DNA of 64,000 nt from Liolophura sinensis. Lineage: Eukaryota > Mollusca > Polyplacophora > Chitonida > Chitonidae. The translations under genes were made by a program, and so were the position numbers. The stretch is taken from NCBI RefSeq assembly GCF_032854445.1, contig NC_088303.1:6271501-6335500 (forward strand). The letters are read 5' to 3'. Position 1 is the first letter of the stretch. The number at the start of each line of letters is the position of its first letter. Below, piece by piece: positions 22,130 to 35,417 of the stretch. The notes beneath the pieces were generated by a model. The model saw only the letters and a list, made by a program, of their open reading frames with translations. It did not search any database and was not told where the DNA came from.

Positions 22130-24270
22130 GCTTAAGGATGATATGACGTATGTAATTAATTTATCATTCTTTACCTAGAATTTCCACTGTGGTTTTCTGC
22201 AGAAGAAAACATAGCCATTAATAAATGATATGATTTCTACCAGGGCCTTTCTAAGAAGAACCTGCACACTAAACTTGATTCAAAGGCTAGCTGTTCAGTG
22301 ATCCCAGGACATAACGTGTAAATTGTTATTTTACCGTTTCTGTGAGAGGTGTTTGTTTGTTCGGAATAGCTGAGTGCTTAGGCTATGTCATGGATCATAG
22401 ATCCGAAAGCCCAGCTGCACTATACTCTTATCCACTTCTTTAGCTCTCTACCCGGTCCTTCCACGGCGGTTCACTCGTCTGTCATGTACACACAGCCGGC
22501 ACAAATCCCTTCACTAATCCCCCCCCCCCCCTGAAAAACATTCTCAGGTCAAGAGCACCACTGATCAGCTTAAAGCAGGGATTAACATAAGACAAGCGTG
22601 GGTTCTCTCCATTTGCTGAAATTTATTTATGATGTTGACGTTGATGTCTCTGTTCTGTTCACAGCATTCACCGTACAAATAATGGCTGCCGGTTACTGTG
22701 TAGATAGTACTTGTTCGGTTGATCCTCCTCTGGGTATAACGTTAAAACCGTGATGACAGCTCGCCTAGTGGATTACATAGCATGTATTTCTTTCAGAGTC
22801 CGGACGTACACAAGGTTCGTACAACAACAACGAACGTTTAACCATTTGCACTTATAAAGTTCAATACATGCTGTGCATTTGTCATTTGAACTAAAGCTTC
22901 AAAATCCTAGAAATAAATTTACGGCAACAGCTAACCTTCGTACCATGCATTCTGTAAATCACAAATAACATTGAAATTGTGTTTTCTAGTCGGTCTACGT
23001 TTTGTCTATTGTATTAACCGACATCCATGAATTCCAGATGAGGTCCCCTCCCTGGTTTAATCAGTTAAATATTTAGGTCTAACAGCAGCCTCCTGTTAGG
23101 TCTCCTTCCTAAGCCGTCGAGCCCTTTGCGAATGATATTCCCTTACCCACACTGAAATATGCCCGGTAAGCCGGGAAAATAAAAAATAAATACACCGGTA
23201 TGAAATTTCTAACAGCTGTACTTTACTGTTAGATTTGTAGTTATGTCATTTATTTTATATGTTAGTCTTTGTAACTGAATGACAAGTATACTGAGGAAAA
23301 TGTGTGTTAGGTGACAGATTAACATTCAAGTTGCACAAACCACGATAAGGCCAGTGTATTCGTGAGCATGCATCTGTCATACAACACACATCATCCAAAC
23401 AGCATATTCTATATCTTATCAGTATTACTGATATCGGAGACTTTGTTATTAGAAGAAGTAGTCACGGCAGGTGAGTTTCAGAAATCAATATGCATCTGTT
23501 GCACATTACAACAACAGACGCAACTGGCATAAAGAAAATCATGTTGAAAGTGTATGAGAAATTATAATGCATTTATTAAAATTGGACACCACCATCCGAG
23601 CACGTCACACGCAGCAAAAAAAATAACAGGGTGAGACTGGACGTATTCCATTGGTCGACGTTTTCCGCTTCACACAATTCTGTACATACAGTAACAAAGC
23701 ATGTAAATGTATCACCTACAACATAGTAAGATTTAACGCCGTTTATCAGCCCCAAAAGTAGTTTCCAAATTAAGTAGGTGGGTTTAAGCCGTCTACGAGA
23801 AGTTGTCTACCTGTCACATAATAAACATAGCACGTGTTTGATTCATTTATTTATTTCATTGTTTAGTGTACACTCATGGTCTTTTTGAGGTATGAATTGA
23901 TGATATGCCTTTAGGAAAACAGAGTGCTGGTGCTAAAACACCAACATTTGACAAGTTACTAACCAATTTTACCACATGTGAGGTACAGATATGCACACCA
24001 TATTAGTGGAAGGTATGTGCTTTTCAAACTCCAACAAAAGCCACAGTACATCTACATGCCCCAACACACAATTTGTCAAATGACAATTGAGTGGTATTAA
24101 AACCTTTCAGTTAACATTCTGATCCCAGAGGGGTGGATTTCTTGAAAATATAATACGTTTTTGTGAGTGATAACTTATCCGGATTTAAACCTGAGGTCTT
24201 ATCCCAACTACCAGGATTATAAAAACTCAACACACTTTTTGTAAATCATCTGTCACGAGGATTTAAATCC
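22130..24270. other. Intergenic stretch without recognised genes
   Basis: AT-rich sequence with a 13-base C-run at 22519-22531. No supported coding or RNA feature is seen. Confidence 0.5.
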
Positions 24271-24339
24271 CTGAGTATGATTTTTATTTTATTGAGCTGC
24301 TCTGTAATATACCATGTGCGTTTTGATAATGGCACATGC

Positions 24340-24492
24340 AGAGACCGTACGAAGGAAGGTCTTGCAGAAACCTGCGGATGGTCGTTGGTTTCCCCCGGGC
24401 TGTTCCCGGTTTCCTTTCACCATAATGCTGACCCAGGTCGTATCAGTGAAATATTCTTGAGTACGGCAATCAACACCAATCAAATAAATAAA
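24340..24492 (+). mobile_element. SINE family 1 3' half, forward
   Basis: AGGTCTTGCAGAAACCTGCG, GGTTTCCCCCGGGCTG, CACCATAATGCTG, GTGAAATATTCTTGAGTACG and CAACACCAATCAAATAAATA match the reverse complement of the full-length copies. The tRNA head is missing (5' truncation). Confidence 0.85.
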
Positions 24493-24609
24493 TTAATCAA
24501 AACACAACAGTGGGCGTCAAACAGACTTGCCACACATGTTTGTTAGTGAAATTTGAATAATAATAAACAAAGACCGTGACAAAGTGGCTTGTGTTAATAA
24601 TGAATAATG

Positions 24610-25005
24610 CTTTTAAAGGTTTTAAAAATTGTTAAGAAAATATACCCTCAATATCTCCATGACATAATTAAGATGAAGCAGAGCCCCCACAACCTCCGAG
24701 CTAGCCATGTTGTTAGTTTACCTCGTTACAGAACGAGAGCATATTGGTATAACTCTCTCAGCAAGCAAGGTGCAAAGTTGTGGAACCACTTGCCTCCAGA
24801 GATAAAGGAAGCGAATACAGAAAATTCATAGTTCTATTAAATGAATGGTTTTGCTGTACATGTAACTTATGTGATGACTGTCTAAACAGAGTATCTAATA
24901 TTTTGAGTACATTTTCTCGTACTTTCATGTTTTCTCTATTGTACTACTCGGTTTTTTAAACTCATTTCGGTTTCAACAATTCTTATCCAAAATAGTAAGA
25001 ATATA

Positions 25006-25072
<67 letters not shown>

Positions 25073-25300
25073 CATACAGGCCAATGTCGGCATACATACG
25101 TCTTCTTTGCTTCTTTTTTATCCAAATATCTTAGTATATATTTCTTTTATATATGTATATGTATATGGGAAAAATAATTGTGGATGTCATTTACACAATT
25201 GTCTTATTATCCAACGAGTCATTGTTTGTCCTGTCAGCATAAATAGCCTTTGACTAATGTTAATTTGTTGCAAATACCGACGTTAAATAAAGATTTTGAA
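24610..25300 (+). mobile_element. LINE (non-LTR retrotransposon) 3' fragment
   Basis: The frame from 24607 contains HNLRASHVVSLPRYRTRAY then GAKLWNHLPPEIKEA, the signature of the very C-terminus of LINE ORF2 or reverse-transcriptase proteins. A frame change near 24822 lets it continue as FIVLLNEWFCC, then NLCDDCL, with the usual terminal Cys cluster. After a TA microsatellite (25009-25070) the element appears to end AAATAAAGATTTTGAAATTT at about 25300. It is 5'-truncated and inactive. Confidence 0.75.
25009..25070. repeat. TA dinucleotide microsatellite
   Basis: About 30 uninterrupted TA units inside the LINE 3' region. Confidence 0.97.
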
Positions 25301-25369
25301 ATTTTGGATCAACATGTTGTTCATATTCTGGCTACGATTACATTGTAGGGCGGCCTCCCCTCTACCCTC

Positions 25370-25960
25370 CCTCATCACATGAACACCACACACACGCCAT
25401 TCTCCTCCAACACGTTAGGCCTCAGGAAAGCACGGTGATTTAGTGGAGCTTTCCCACCTGAGACTCGTCACCGAGCTCTAGATATTTATGACCCTTGTGA
25501 CATTTGTGCGCAGGCCTCAGATCGATGAAATAAATTATCTGTGGAGGCCGCTTTTACATATGAGTAGTGCAGAAAGGTGCGCTGAGGAATTGAATACTTA
25601 CCATGTATTTTTGTTCACAGGCATGCTAGGTATAGACGTCCATGTTGTTTAAAGAGAAAACGCCTGGATGGAGACACTTATCCCCAGGACTTGCATAAGA
25701 CCTTACCTTACGGCACCCGCAGCTGGTGACCTCGGCAAAGAAAAGTCGTATTCCTAACAGCATCTAAAATAAGACGCAAACATCCTTGAACTAAAGTAGT
25801 TATACTCATGCAGGCTGTTTCACAAAATATGCGAAAACAATCATGATTTGTAAATATACATACCAATTCACCCCATGTAAGACAACTTGTAGATAACTCA
25901 CGGATATGCAGAGTGTTACGGCATGTTCTTTTATGTCCATATCTTTAGCCATCGATATTT
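25370..25960 (+). repeat. Dispersed repeat, copy A
   Basis: Shared blocks include AGTGGAGCTTTCCCACCTG, TTGTGACATTTGTGCGCAGG, GCAGCTGGTGACCTCGGC, AAGAAAAGTCGTATTC and GCAAACATCCTTGA, in the same order as copy B (29320-29870). It shares GCAGAGTGTTACGGCATGTT with copy C (42170-42750). Possibly a non-autonomous element or part of the duplicated gene tract. Confidence 0.6.
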
Positions 25961-27523
25961 ATATGCCCTGCCATTTCTGCTTTGGCGTTTACTTTGATTT
26001 ACATCTCTAATCAGTGTTATCCGATGTCTCGTATCCTCTGTGTACATGTACTATATTTGCAGCATCATCTGCCACGATATCTCAGCTGTATAATCTGCTT
26101 ATATAAGAGCTACATGTAATATTAATTTACTCATTCGAGATTTTCTTACATTATGTATTTTTCTCAACGATGCATCGGCAACGTACAAACATGTTGTTAT
26201 TGATGACCCTGTGATAATCAGCATTGATACTGATGAAACAACCTCTGCCAAGATTTCTCCAGAAAGCCGAGTTAATGGGACTTTCAACCTCATAGAATCT
26301 CTTTTCGTGTCGTTTTAAAAATGGTTTTCTCATAAATTATTGTTTCTATCCTCTTTAAACCCCAACTTGTGTTACAAGTGTTACATGTTCATGAGCTCGG
26401 TTGATTCCCCAATCCCCTGCAAACTGACTCAAGCGGGGTTGTCTGCAGACTCAGGAACATTACTTACTGGCTCGTATGAAGATATGGTATCAGAGAACAC
26501 AGAATACAGAATGTATTCTCTAAGTAGGGACCTGATACAGTTCGCTCTCAAAGCCCTAACAAGCATTAAATATATACCAATGACGCATGTACATTTTTAA
26601 TTCCAACGTGTCCCTGTTTACACCGGCTCCTTGGTTCATTAATTTAAAGGCAAAGAATAAACAGCCGTGATAGAAATGTGAAATAACAGACCATCAAACA
26701 CTGTCCATCAAAATAGTTCGAATATTTCTGTAGAGTTTTTTTCTGCCTAGTAGAACTGACGGTCTTAGAATCACTGCAATTGGATAAGGCTTCTCCGCAT
26801 GTCTGCATATATGAACGCATTCGCCGAATGGACATTGAAAAGAACTATTTCAACCCAAAATTGACTTCACTAAAACCCACTAAGTCACTACAGGTCACCG
26901 TGGAATGGTATGTTTTAATAACATTTTACTTTGTTGGTAAAGTTCTGAAAAAGTAAATCGAACTGTTTTCCTGGCCAGTACTTAATGGTCTTTCATCTGG
27001 TGTATATTTGACTTTAGTGTTTTCTTTGTCTTGAAAAAAATAAATAATAAATCACAAGAGAGTTGAGTTGATAGGAAAAAAAAATGGCGATTTTTGGCTG
27101 AGTGGGTAGTAAATAAACCAGGTACATAATGAATAAATGAGTGAATGAATGATTATAGCAGTATTGCAGCAATGTCATGAAGAGAACACATTTATGTGCA
27201 AATCGGGAAGCAGTGAGTGGTTATTAGATGCGATAATGAGTCAAAACTCCATAAGCCAAATAAATTATTCTGACGTTTTGAAAAGCAACAAAATTCATAT
27301 TTTTAAAATATAAAATGATGATATAGAATAATATCCGAAATATTGGTGATGACATAGGCCAGTCACAATTAAATAATAACAGACATAGTTTGCCGTTAAC
27401 ACTGTCAAAAAAGTCATATGGAGAGTCAACTGTGTAGAACTTTTACCGAATATGGGAACAGAACAAGTAGAGCGGCTCAGAACAGAACATCTTAGGCAAA
27501 CAGAACTTGGCAGTATTCTTTAA

Positions 27524-27730
27524 ATGATCAACCGTTCTCAACAATACACCGCGATCCTGAAGATCCCGCGAAGAATGAGGAATGTAGAGATCCGCAGTCC
27601 AGATGGTCTAGATCAGCTACTAGAGGATGGTTACTTTGACTATAGAGCAGTCTACACAAATGAAGGCACAACAACTCTGATCAAAATCCCAAGGTTCGTG
27701 TTGGCATGTTTGACAAGGACGTTGCTTTAG
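27524..27730 (+). CDS. Possible short coding exon, unrecognised
   Basis: A 68-codon frame with protein-like composition: YTAILKIPRRMRNVEIRSP, then GLDQLLEDGYFDYRAVY and TTTLIKIPRF. An in-frame TAA lies directly before the ATG. No strong donor follows (AAG|GTTCGT at best). It may be an isolated exon or a chance ORF, and no function is proposed. Confidence 0.22.
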   Translation: MINRSQQYTAILKIPRRMRNVEIRSPDGLDQLLEDGYFDYRAVYTNEGTTTLIKIPRFVLACLTRTLL

Positions 27731-29319
27731 CGAATGGAATGCTTGCTTCAAACAATCAATTCTGTTTTGTTGTATGAGGCTATATTACATCCTCGGAACC
27801 AAAAAAGTTATAATCGATGTATGCTTCACTTTACGCAGCAATTTCCTCTCATACTCGTTTCCATTGCTATTCTTTTCTATATAAATGTTTAATACTAGAA
27901 AACAAGAATCATTCTGATGTAAATCCATACGGTAAAGGCCGTACCGAAGCGTTGTGTCCCTGGCTATAAAGGGAAATGGATGTCCAACTGATCCTGTAGT
28001 GGTAGTGTGCCTCTGATCACCCTGGTAGAACACAAAGGGGCTGGTTTAATGGAAGTGGGAAAAAATTAGCGAGAATAACGCAACTGATGAAAGCTATGCC
28101 AGTACGCGAAGCCTAGAGATAATCAAAAAGGCTAGAGGCAGCTATTTTCTAGGTTGGTGCTCTGGATAATTGCGTGAACCAAAACGGGAAGACAATTTAA
28201 TTGCTGGAAAAGTTGTTCATGTAAAGAGTAACGGAAACCATCATGGTAATTTGAGATTACATGTTTAGAGATTTATTTTAAAATTTATCACAGTCCCTAC
28301 ACCATAACTTTCTCTACGCTAGTTCTTGAACTAGGCCTAGAGGATTAATAGCTTCTGTTTAAAATTAGCTAACACTTTACCATTAAGGTCTGAAGGTTTA
28401 AACCCAGCCTGTGCAACTACTGCTTGTTATTTACCCTGTAAATGCCGGGGGGCTAACGTTATATAATTTAATACTTTTTCACAGGGGTGTTAACATAGAT
28501 TATATAAATAAATAAGAAATTCTAAATAGTCACTGCTATAGTCAAGAATGATATCACATTTTTCGATGGCTGTTGCAGATATCTGAGGGTCAGATTGTAA
28601 CCGGTCGCATACATTATTTATTGTATGTATGTATGTATGCGTGCGTAGTGAGTAGTGATTAGATGTGTGTACCTATTATGTGTCTTTAAGACAAGCGGGT
28701 TTCTCAACATGTGCATATTTGTTATTGTAAACTTGATTTAAAAACAATTGATTCGAACAATAAAGGTGTGCAATGTTATACAAAAATGCAACCACAACAA
28801 TAAAACGCTAACAGCACAATCCCCATCTACATGTACAACACAGCTACAAGTATGTCCTCTCGCCGCAACTAAGAAATGCACTCTTCCATAGAAAGACTTC
28901 TCTAACGTTTATCGATTGACAAGAATATATTCACGAAGCCATTTCAAAATGAACTCTAATTTCAGTGGTTTAATGTAACCATGAATACGGGGAATTCTAA
29001 TCGTTTGGGGACCAGAGATACCTGGAATCAGTCAATTCTAAGATTTCCGACCAAATACACAGAACCATTTCTTGGTCGATACTCCAGTGCTTAATTTACT
29101 TGAAATTTATACATATTAGTTTTAGCACAAGATTTATAAGGTGGTCAAAATGTTCATTTCTAGCGTCAAAAATAATATCTTTTTGTCGTATTTCAACTTT
29201 TGACTTAAGTCAGAAAGGGCTTATCGGAATTGTCCCCTGCATCCTTTCTCGCGAAATCACACGTCTTCGTTTGCAGCTAAAACCCATGTAACTAGCAACA
29301 CTAATCACAGCACTGTAAT

Positions 29320-29870
29320 ACTTACAAGCCACATGGCTCGGGAGAAGTGCAATGAATTAGTGGAGTTGCTCCACCTGGGACTCCCTAGTTCTTAACATTC
29401 ATAAACCCGGTGACATTTGTGAACTGTCACCAGAGCAATGGAAGAAATTTTGGTGGAAGCTTCTACATACAAGTTAAGACAGGTGCGTTGGGAAAATGAC
29501 TAACGCAAAGGTTATTGGTTGATTAAAATGCCAGCTTAAACATATGTCATGTATAACTGTCAGGATACTGTACAGAGATTCAGCCTTGACAGGATCATCA
29601 CCAACCATTCTATAATAAGGTTTGTTTTACTGCACTCGCAGCTGGTGAACCGGGCGAAGAAAAGCCATATTCTGACAGTATGGTGGTTTTGTATCTTAAA
29701 ATATGAAGCAAACATCCTTGAGTTTAAGAATTTACATTGATCTAGACTGTTACAAAAGATGTACAGAAACAAACTCGGTTTGTACACATGCACACACGTT
29801 CAGTGCCATCAAAGGCATGCTTTATGTAAATCACAACCCAGATCCGGTTTTCGGCACGGCGTACAACTGG
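29320..29870 (+). repeat. Dispersed repeat, copy B
   Basis: Contains AGTGGAGTTGCTCCACCTGG, GGTGACATTTGTGAAC, CAGCTGGTGAACCGGGCG, AAGAAAAGCCATATTCTG, GCAAACATCCTTGAG and AAACTCGGTTTGTACAC. It runs straight into the 65-bp degenerate minisatellite. Confidence 0.6.
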
Positions 29871-30455
29871 TTCCTTGAGAATCTCAAGCCTACGGCCTTT
29901 AGGATCCAGTTTCTTTTATAATCTCAAGAACAACTCTTTTTAGGTTGAAGTTCTTGCGCACAGCGCACAAAATTTTTTTCAGGATCTCAAGCCCTCGGGC
30001 TTTCAAGATCTCCTTTCTGGCATGGCACACAACGGTGTGATTTTAAAGATTGCAATCATACGGTTTTTTTGGCACGGCGCACAACGCTTATTTTCATAAT
30101 CTCACGACTACCGTCTTTCAAGATCCAGTGTTTGGCACCGCGCTGAAGGAGTTCGCGCCGACGGGCTTTCAAAGGCAAAGATCTCGTTTTTTGACACGAC
30201 GCACATCGGATTCTTTTAGAATCTGAAGCGTACCGCCTTATAAGATCTGTTTTTTTAGCACGGAGCACAATGTTTTTCTCGAAATCTTAAGCGTACGGCT
30301 TTTGAAGATCCTTTTTTTTGGCACTGCGCACACTGGATTATTTTATAATGTCAGGTCTACATTTTTTCAAAATCCAGTTTTTTTTTGGTACGGAGCAAAC
30401 GCTATTTCTTTTCTTAGATTTCCAGCTCACGGCCTTTCAAAATTCAGCTTTTTGG
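29845..30455 (+). repeat. Degenerate minisatellite of about 65-bp units
   Basis: About nine to ten copies of a unit with a T-run, then GGCACGGCGCACAACG, TTTTATAATCTCAAG, and TACGGCCTTTCAAGATCCAG. Copies vary by point changes and T-run length. Single related units recur at 43755-44025 next to dispersed-repeat copy C. Confidence 0.8.
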
Positions 30456-30469
30456 CAGACTACAGTTTT

Positions 30470-30905
30470 TTTTATAGAAACTTGACTTCTGCATTTACTG
30501 TTGACTTCTCTATGGTTGAAGGCAATGTGACTGCAGCATTTACAGCTTATTTCTGCCTAATTGGAGACTTTGTGACTGCAGCATTTACAGCTTATTTCTG
30601 CCTAATTGGAGACTTTGTGACTGCAGCATTTACAGCTTATTTCTGCCTAATTGGAGACTTTGTGACTGCAGCTTTTACAGCTTATTTCTGCCTAATTGGA
30701 GACTTTGTGACTAGCATTTACAGCTGACTTCAATTTTTGAGACTTTGTTGGTGTAGCATCTACAGCTCACTTCTGCCTGATTGCAGGTTTTGTGATCGTA
30801 ACATTAACAACTGACTTCTGCGTGGTTGGAGACTTTTTGTCTCCAGCATATACAGCTGAATTCTACGTGACAGGAGGTTTTTGACCATCATTAACAGCCG
30901 ACTTA
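30470..30905 (+). repeat. 45-bp minisatellite, abutting the 65-bp array
   Basis: Near-perfect 45-bp period at 30520-30722 (unit landmarks GACTTTGTGACTGCAGC and TTATTTCTGCCTAATTGG), with diverged units on both sides. Because 45 is a multiple of three, one frame reads a 15-residue repeat, AAFTAYFCLIGDFVT. The frame stops at 30727 and has no support as a gene. Confidence 0.9.
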
Positions 30906-32049
30906 AGGCTAACAGTCTGCACCAGGAACTGATATCTGCCATGTTGACATTTTCAAGATTTATAGAAATTGACTTTTCAGCGTAAATATGTAATGATTTC
31001 TAAACTCTAAGGTGGAACGTTAATCATCCTGCATCCGGTATCCTGCATGAGTGCTGGTATACGAATGTCTGTTTTGACGCATAAATCTTGTTCAGACAGC
31101 TCTTCCTCAGATCTGAATGGCAATAAGGTAACACATATTATGTATAAAAACCTGCATTTCTTTTCGCCAAATTAATTACACGTATGAGGTAGTAATGGGG
31201 ACTAAATGGTGGGAGGGTCACGACCTAGAGTTAGAGAAGAAATGAATCTGTTGTGATGGATGTGCCAACAGAGGAACAATACACCTTGCCTATAGGCCCC
31301 TATTCGTCATTTGCTGGATGTGCAGTACTTTACGCTGCTAAAAAGCCATTAATTTTAGCCCTAGAAGCATGATAAATTGTGCAAACTGTTGCCATTTCCT
31401 TGTCATTACTTTTGCCTGTGATTTAACTTCTAATTTTAAAGGTCATTAAATTTGAGTTGTTGACCGTTTAATATGCATTATTGTTTTTGAAAAGGACATT
31501 CTGAATAACTTTTACTTGCCATTAAAATTACACAAAATAATGTCTTTTTAATGGTTAGTGTACCTTAATTTGCAATTTTAATGGTATCTTGAACTGAAGC
31601 ACAAGGAATCATAACACAAATGAAGGATAAATCCAGTCTGATTTGGTAATGTTGCTTGTACGCTGTAAATAAAACGTTGAAATGGGATTACTTTAATCAG
31701 ACATCCGACTCTGCTGGGAGGTAAAAGGGCAGGAATACTAAGACAGGCTAATGCACCGGTGTCAATATCCGATTTTGTAAGCACTTGCATGTTACGCTAT
31801 GCTTGTAACTTGCACGCCTGTGGTACTCATGTTTTAGCTATTGTATATGTCATTTTGTCTGGTGTATTTTGCTTGGGGAACTATGGGACTTTGACCATTA
31901 CAGGAAGATCAGTTTATCGTATCAATAGCCCATGAGAAAAAGTCTTCCTTTTAGCCTTCAAAAGCTTTTTCTTTCTCTAACTATGATAATAAAATTTGTC
32001 ATTTTGCATTCAAAATGATTTTTCTCTGTAATTGTTTTGAGAGCAAACA

Positions 32050-32182
32050 ATTTATTACGCATCTACACATTTATGCGTCGAAAAAGATATTCGTATACAA
32101 GCCGTCAAACAAGATGGACCTCCTAAGTCAGTAATTGCAGGGCCATTTCCCAAAACGACGTTTCACTCAAACTACCAAAAAA
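32050..32182 (-). pseudogene. Decayed exon Z copy of the membrane-protein family
   Basis: Minus strand: acceptor CGTTCTTAG at 32184-32183, then TTTTTTGGTAGTTTGAG. The frame contains VVLGNGPAIT and SCLTACIRISFSTHK, matching WLTAALQISVSTH of the 61-kb copy, but has internal stops. Upstream intron sequence is shared with the 12.7-kb and 33-kb copies. Confidence 0.55.
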
Positions 32183-33009
32183 CTAAGAACGTATATGAAG
32201 TAGGGAAATAGGATGGTATCATGCAAAAAGAAGCAGTCAACATTTTTCAACAATGTTGGAAAAACTCAAGGTATGTTCTACGGGACTGAATGAAACCTGT
32301 GTTCGATAATAAAATATGTATTTCAGTTGCGCTTTTGATTGCAATTGTTCACATATCAAACGCGGGGATGTATTTCAACACGATGAATATACAGCCCCTA
32401 GCCAGGGGTAAGCGGAATTAGTCACGTTCCGCGGTTCTGTATTAATTTCATGTTTATAATGATAACATTACTTGAACAGGTAAAATAAAATACATTCCTT
32501 AGCGATGGGAAAGTTTCTCTGATACGAAAATTGTCTGAATAATGTACGATTGACTGGAAAGTGTCACACATGTGATACATACTAAAGATTAATATTTTAG
32601 CATTGTACATACAATATCTACACCTTGACATTGGTGGTTATATTTAGTGACTACACGTACTGCTTATGTCAGACGTGATTTCTGACAGCCGCTTTTACCT
32701 AAAGTCACTCTGGGATCTTTATCGTAATCTCTGTGGGATCAATAATACTGCGAGAGTTGGATGGAATAAGTCAGAAAACTAGAACCTGCCCATCTTATTG
32801 CAAAGGGAGTGAAGTACTCTACAATCGTGCTCGATGTAACAGAGGGTAGATTTTTAACTGTTCAAACCAGATTTACTTTTGTGCCCTTCATTTTCTCTTT
32901 CTCCTTTTATAAAAATGTACCATACGTTTTTTCACTGCAGTACAGTGTTCCTTAGAATATCACTGGATTTGGTAAATTTGTGCATTATATAAGCGTCATG
33001 TCCGACATT

Positions 33010-33120
33010 CCTATACCATTCGTAGTCCGTAAAGGGCGTTCAAAGTCGATAATTGCAAGATCCATTCCCAAAACAACGTTTAACGCTAGCTCTCAAAGAC
33101 AAGGTGTGTAAGAAATTATA
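33010..33120 (-). pseudogene. Decayed exon Z copy of the membrane-protein family
   Basis: Minus strand frame LALNVVLGMDLAIIDFERP matches FVLHVALGMVLAIIYLERF of the 61-kb copy, then decays. It lies downstream (in minus orientation) of exons X and Y at 35.4 and 34.2 kb, in the X-Y-Z order expected for one gene. Confidence 0.5.
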
Positions 33121-34039
33121 CAAATAGGAAATAAAGCCGGTAACACACAAGAGAGAAGCGGTCATCAGTTTTCAATGATGCAGGACAAACAGTTGATATC
33201 CCAGGCATGAATTCCATATCAAAGTTCAAATTCGTAGTCCATGAATGAGTTCCAGGTCAAATAACAATTAAACAAGGTATCTCAGTCGCGCTTTGATTGC
33301 AACTGTTCATAAAGGCATCATGCAGATGTAATGGGCATGGTTGGCTTTACGGCCCTTAGCCCCTGGTTAAGCGGTATTAGATACAGTTCGAAAATGACGA
33401 GCGTTACAGACCTTAATCGCACAGACTGTGATTCAAAAGTGTTTGAGATTACAGATTGTGATTCAGTATCACACGGCTTATTTGTCAATAACAAATGTAA
33501 CAAACTTATTCTCAGCTGTCTGTTATTGCATGCAGGGCAGTTTGTAAACATGAAATGAAAGAATACGGAATACATAGTTTTAAACTATCGATAATATTCG
33601 TATTTTACCCGGCTTCCAGTGTCTGACGGCTCAGTCCACACCTAACGACTCCACGTCATCATATGGCCCCAATCATACATATATATGTATCTATACAGCT
33701 CAAAAACTCAAGTGTTCAGTTACTGTACAAACAGTGTAGACATGTAAAACATACCTGCACATAAAGGAATTCCAATAAAACACATTGGGTAATGTCCTTT
33801 CTGACAGGAACATCTGTTTGGTGGCGTAAATGCCTTCTTAAAATACCCAATACTATATAATATTATGGTGCCATATTAAACTCGCTGAACAAGTTCATCC
33901 GCAAAGAGCACCCGTCTCAGGACGAAACAATGCCCTGACATAGTCAATCATTGTCATAGCATTTCTTTTCTACAGTAGGCTTTATGATATCAAGCATGCA
34001 AGACTACTAAAAATTCTTTGCCTAGGAGCGGGATATCTG

Positions 34040-34209
34040 GTAGCACATAGAAATCCAAACCAAATCGATCTTGCTGAAGGCACGTCGCTTTGGTCATCCA
34101 CATGGAAGAAAATACGACTAATGTACTGGGAGGATTCTTCAGAGATATGGCCCATTATATTGATGATCCAGCTCCTGACGAAAGCTAGAGAAATTTGCGA
34201 AGGATAAGG
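34040..34209 (-). pseudogene. Exon Y of the unrecognised membrane-protein family
   Basis: Minus strand, after a candidate acceptor GTAG, the frame reads YPSQISLAFVRSWIINIMG, then EESSQYISRIFFHVDDQ and SDVPSARSIWFGFLC. The block CCCAGTACATTAGTCG with the HxxDxxD-like region is repeated in the copies at 36955-37030 (SQYISRFMFHLSDPSDI) and 45205-45290 (FSRSTFHMSDSSHIP). The donor is uncertain. Function unknown. Confidence 0.45.
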
Positions 34210-35417
34210 CTACTCTGGAGACCTTGAGACCCATGCTATATGTCCGATGTACCAGTATACTATATACAGAGAGCTTTTGAGCAACACTGTCCCAATTTGC
34301 GATGTGAACATAAGGAAATGAAAATAGCCAGTGTTCAGACAGCAGAATCTTGAAACTTCGCTGTACTAGGTTGCTTTTGAATCGGCACATCCTGTGTTGA
34401 CTCGAATGAAAGAGAATTTTAAAAACGAGACTTAACAAGCCTGGTACATTATTAATTGTATGACGTAAATTAGAGAGTGTGTTTACAACTAGAATGTTTA
34501 TCTGATACCAGCCCATAAACATTTTGCGCCAGTCTCAGTGAAAGGTTGAATTCCAAAAAGGTCTTTGCAATTTGTTAACATTTGGACATTTGTGATTATT
34601 TATTGATTGATTTCAATTGTGATTTACGTCGTACTTAACAATTTTGCAATATATTTGTAGAAGCTGCAAATCGCAGCTTTTAAAATTATTCAGGAAATTC
34701 TCTTGAATATTATCTTTAAAGTTTTTTCTCTAAGGTCACATAGTTTATCAGCCATATTGGATTTGAGGGCTAAACATTTCGGTCTTCTCAAGTGTCAGTG
34801 GACGAGCCCTTTTGAAATTGCAACTGTGAAAAACGAAAAAAAGCCCATTTAAATCTGTTATACACTTTAGAAGCTTGTCCTTGGTCAAAGACAACATGAT
34901 GAAAAGCTTAGGAATTTTGCTATAAATTTGGTCCATTCCGGAATATTTCCGTCGGTTGAGTACGAATCTTTGGCATTTTGATCATGTTTGAGGGCTTTTG
35001 GGGGTTTTGGTTTGGCTAAAATTGAGAGCTAGAAATTTGTAATTTGCACCAAATTACGTTCCCCAAGGTATGCTCTTTCCGTTGCATTTCAATATATTTG
35101 AGTTATGAGCAATAGTTTTCTGGCCAGAAATGTTCAAATTATATCACCCTGTTTCAAACATATACATTTAAACCATCAACTTAGATTTGGATGGTAACTG
35201 GATAATTAGTTGCTCTTTAACTGCCTAGTAAACTGTCCTTCATTTGCTAAAGGGGACAGTAAACGACAGTTACAACCTTTTGCATGTTCCAAACCCTGTA
35301 TTAAATCATGAGTTGAAAGCAATTTGCGCAGACTGCTGCAAATCCGAGCAACTGTGAGCAATTAAACATTTGAGCTTGCCTTCCCAAAACTTCTTAATGT
35401 TAGCTTGAAAAACTCAC

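Noticed and set aside
30302-30727. 141-codon plus-strand ORF
   Set aside because: Its C-terminal half is the 45-bp tandem repeat and its first half is the 65-bp repeat. There is no independent coding signal.
34139-34522. 127-codon minus-strand ORF as a gene
   Set aside because: The homology between copies (exon Y) lies in a different frame of this stretch, so the longer ORF is a shadow.
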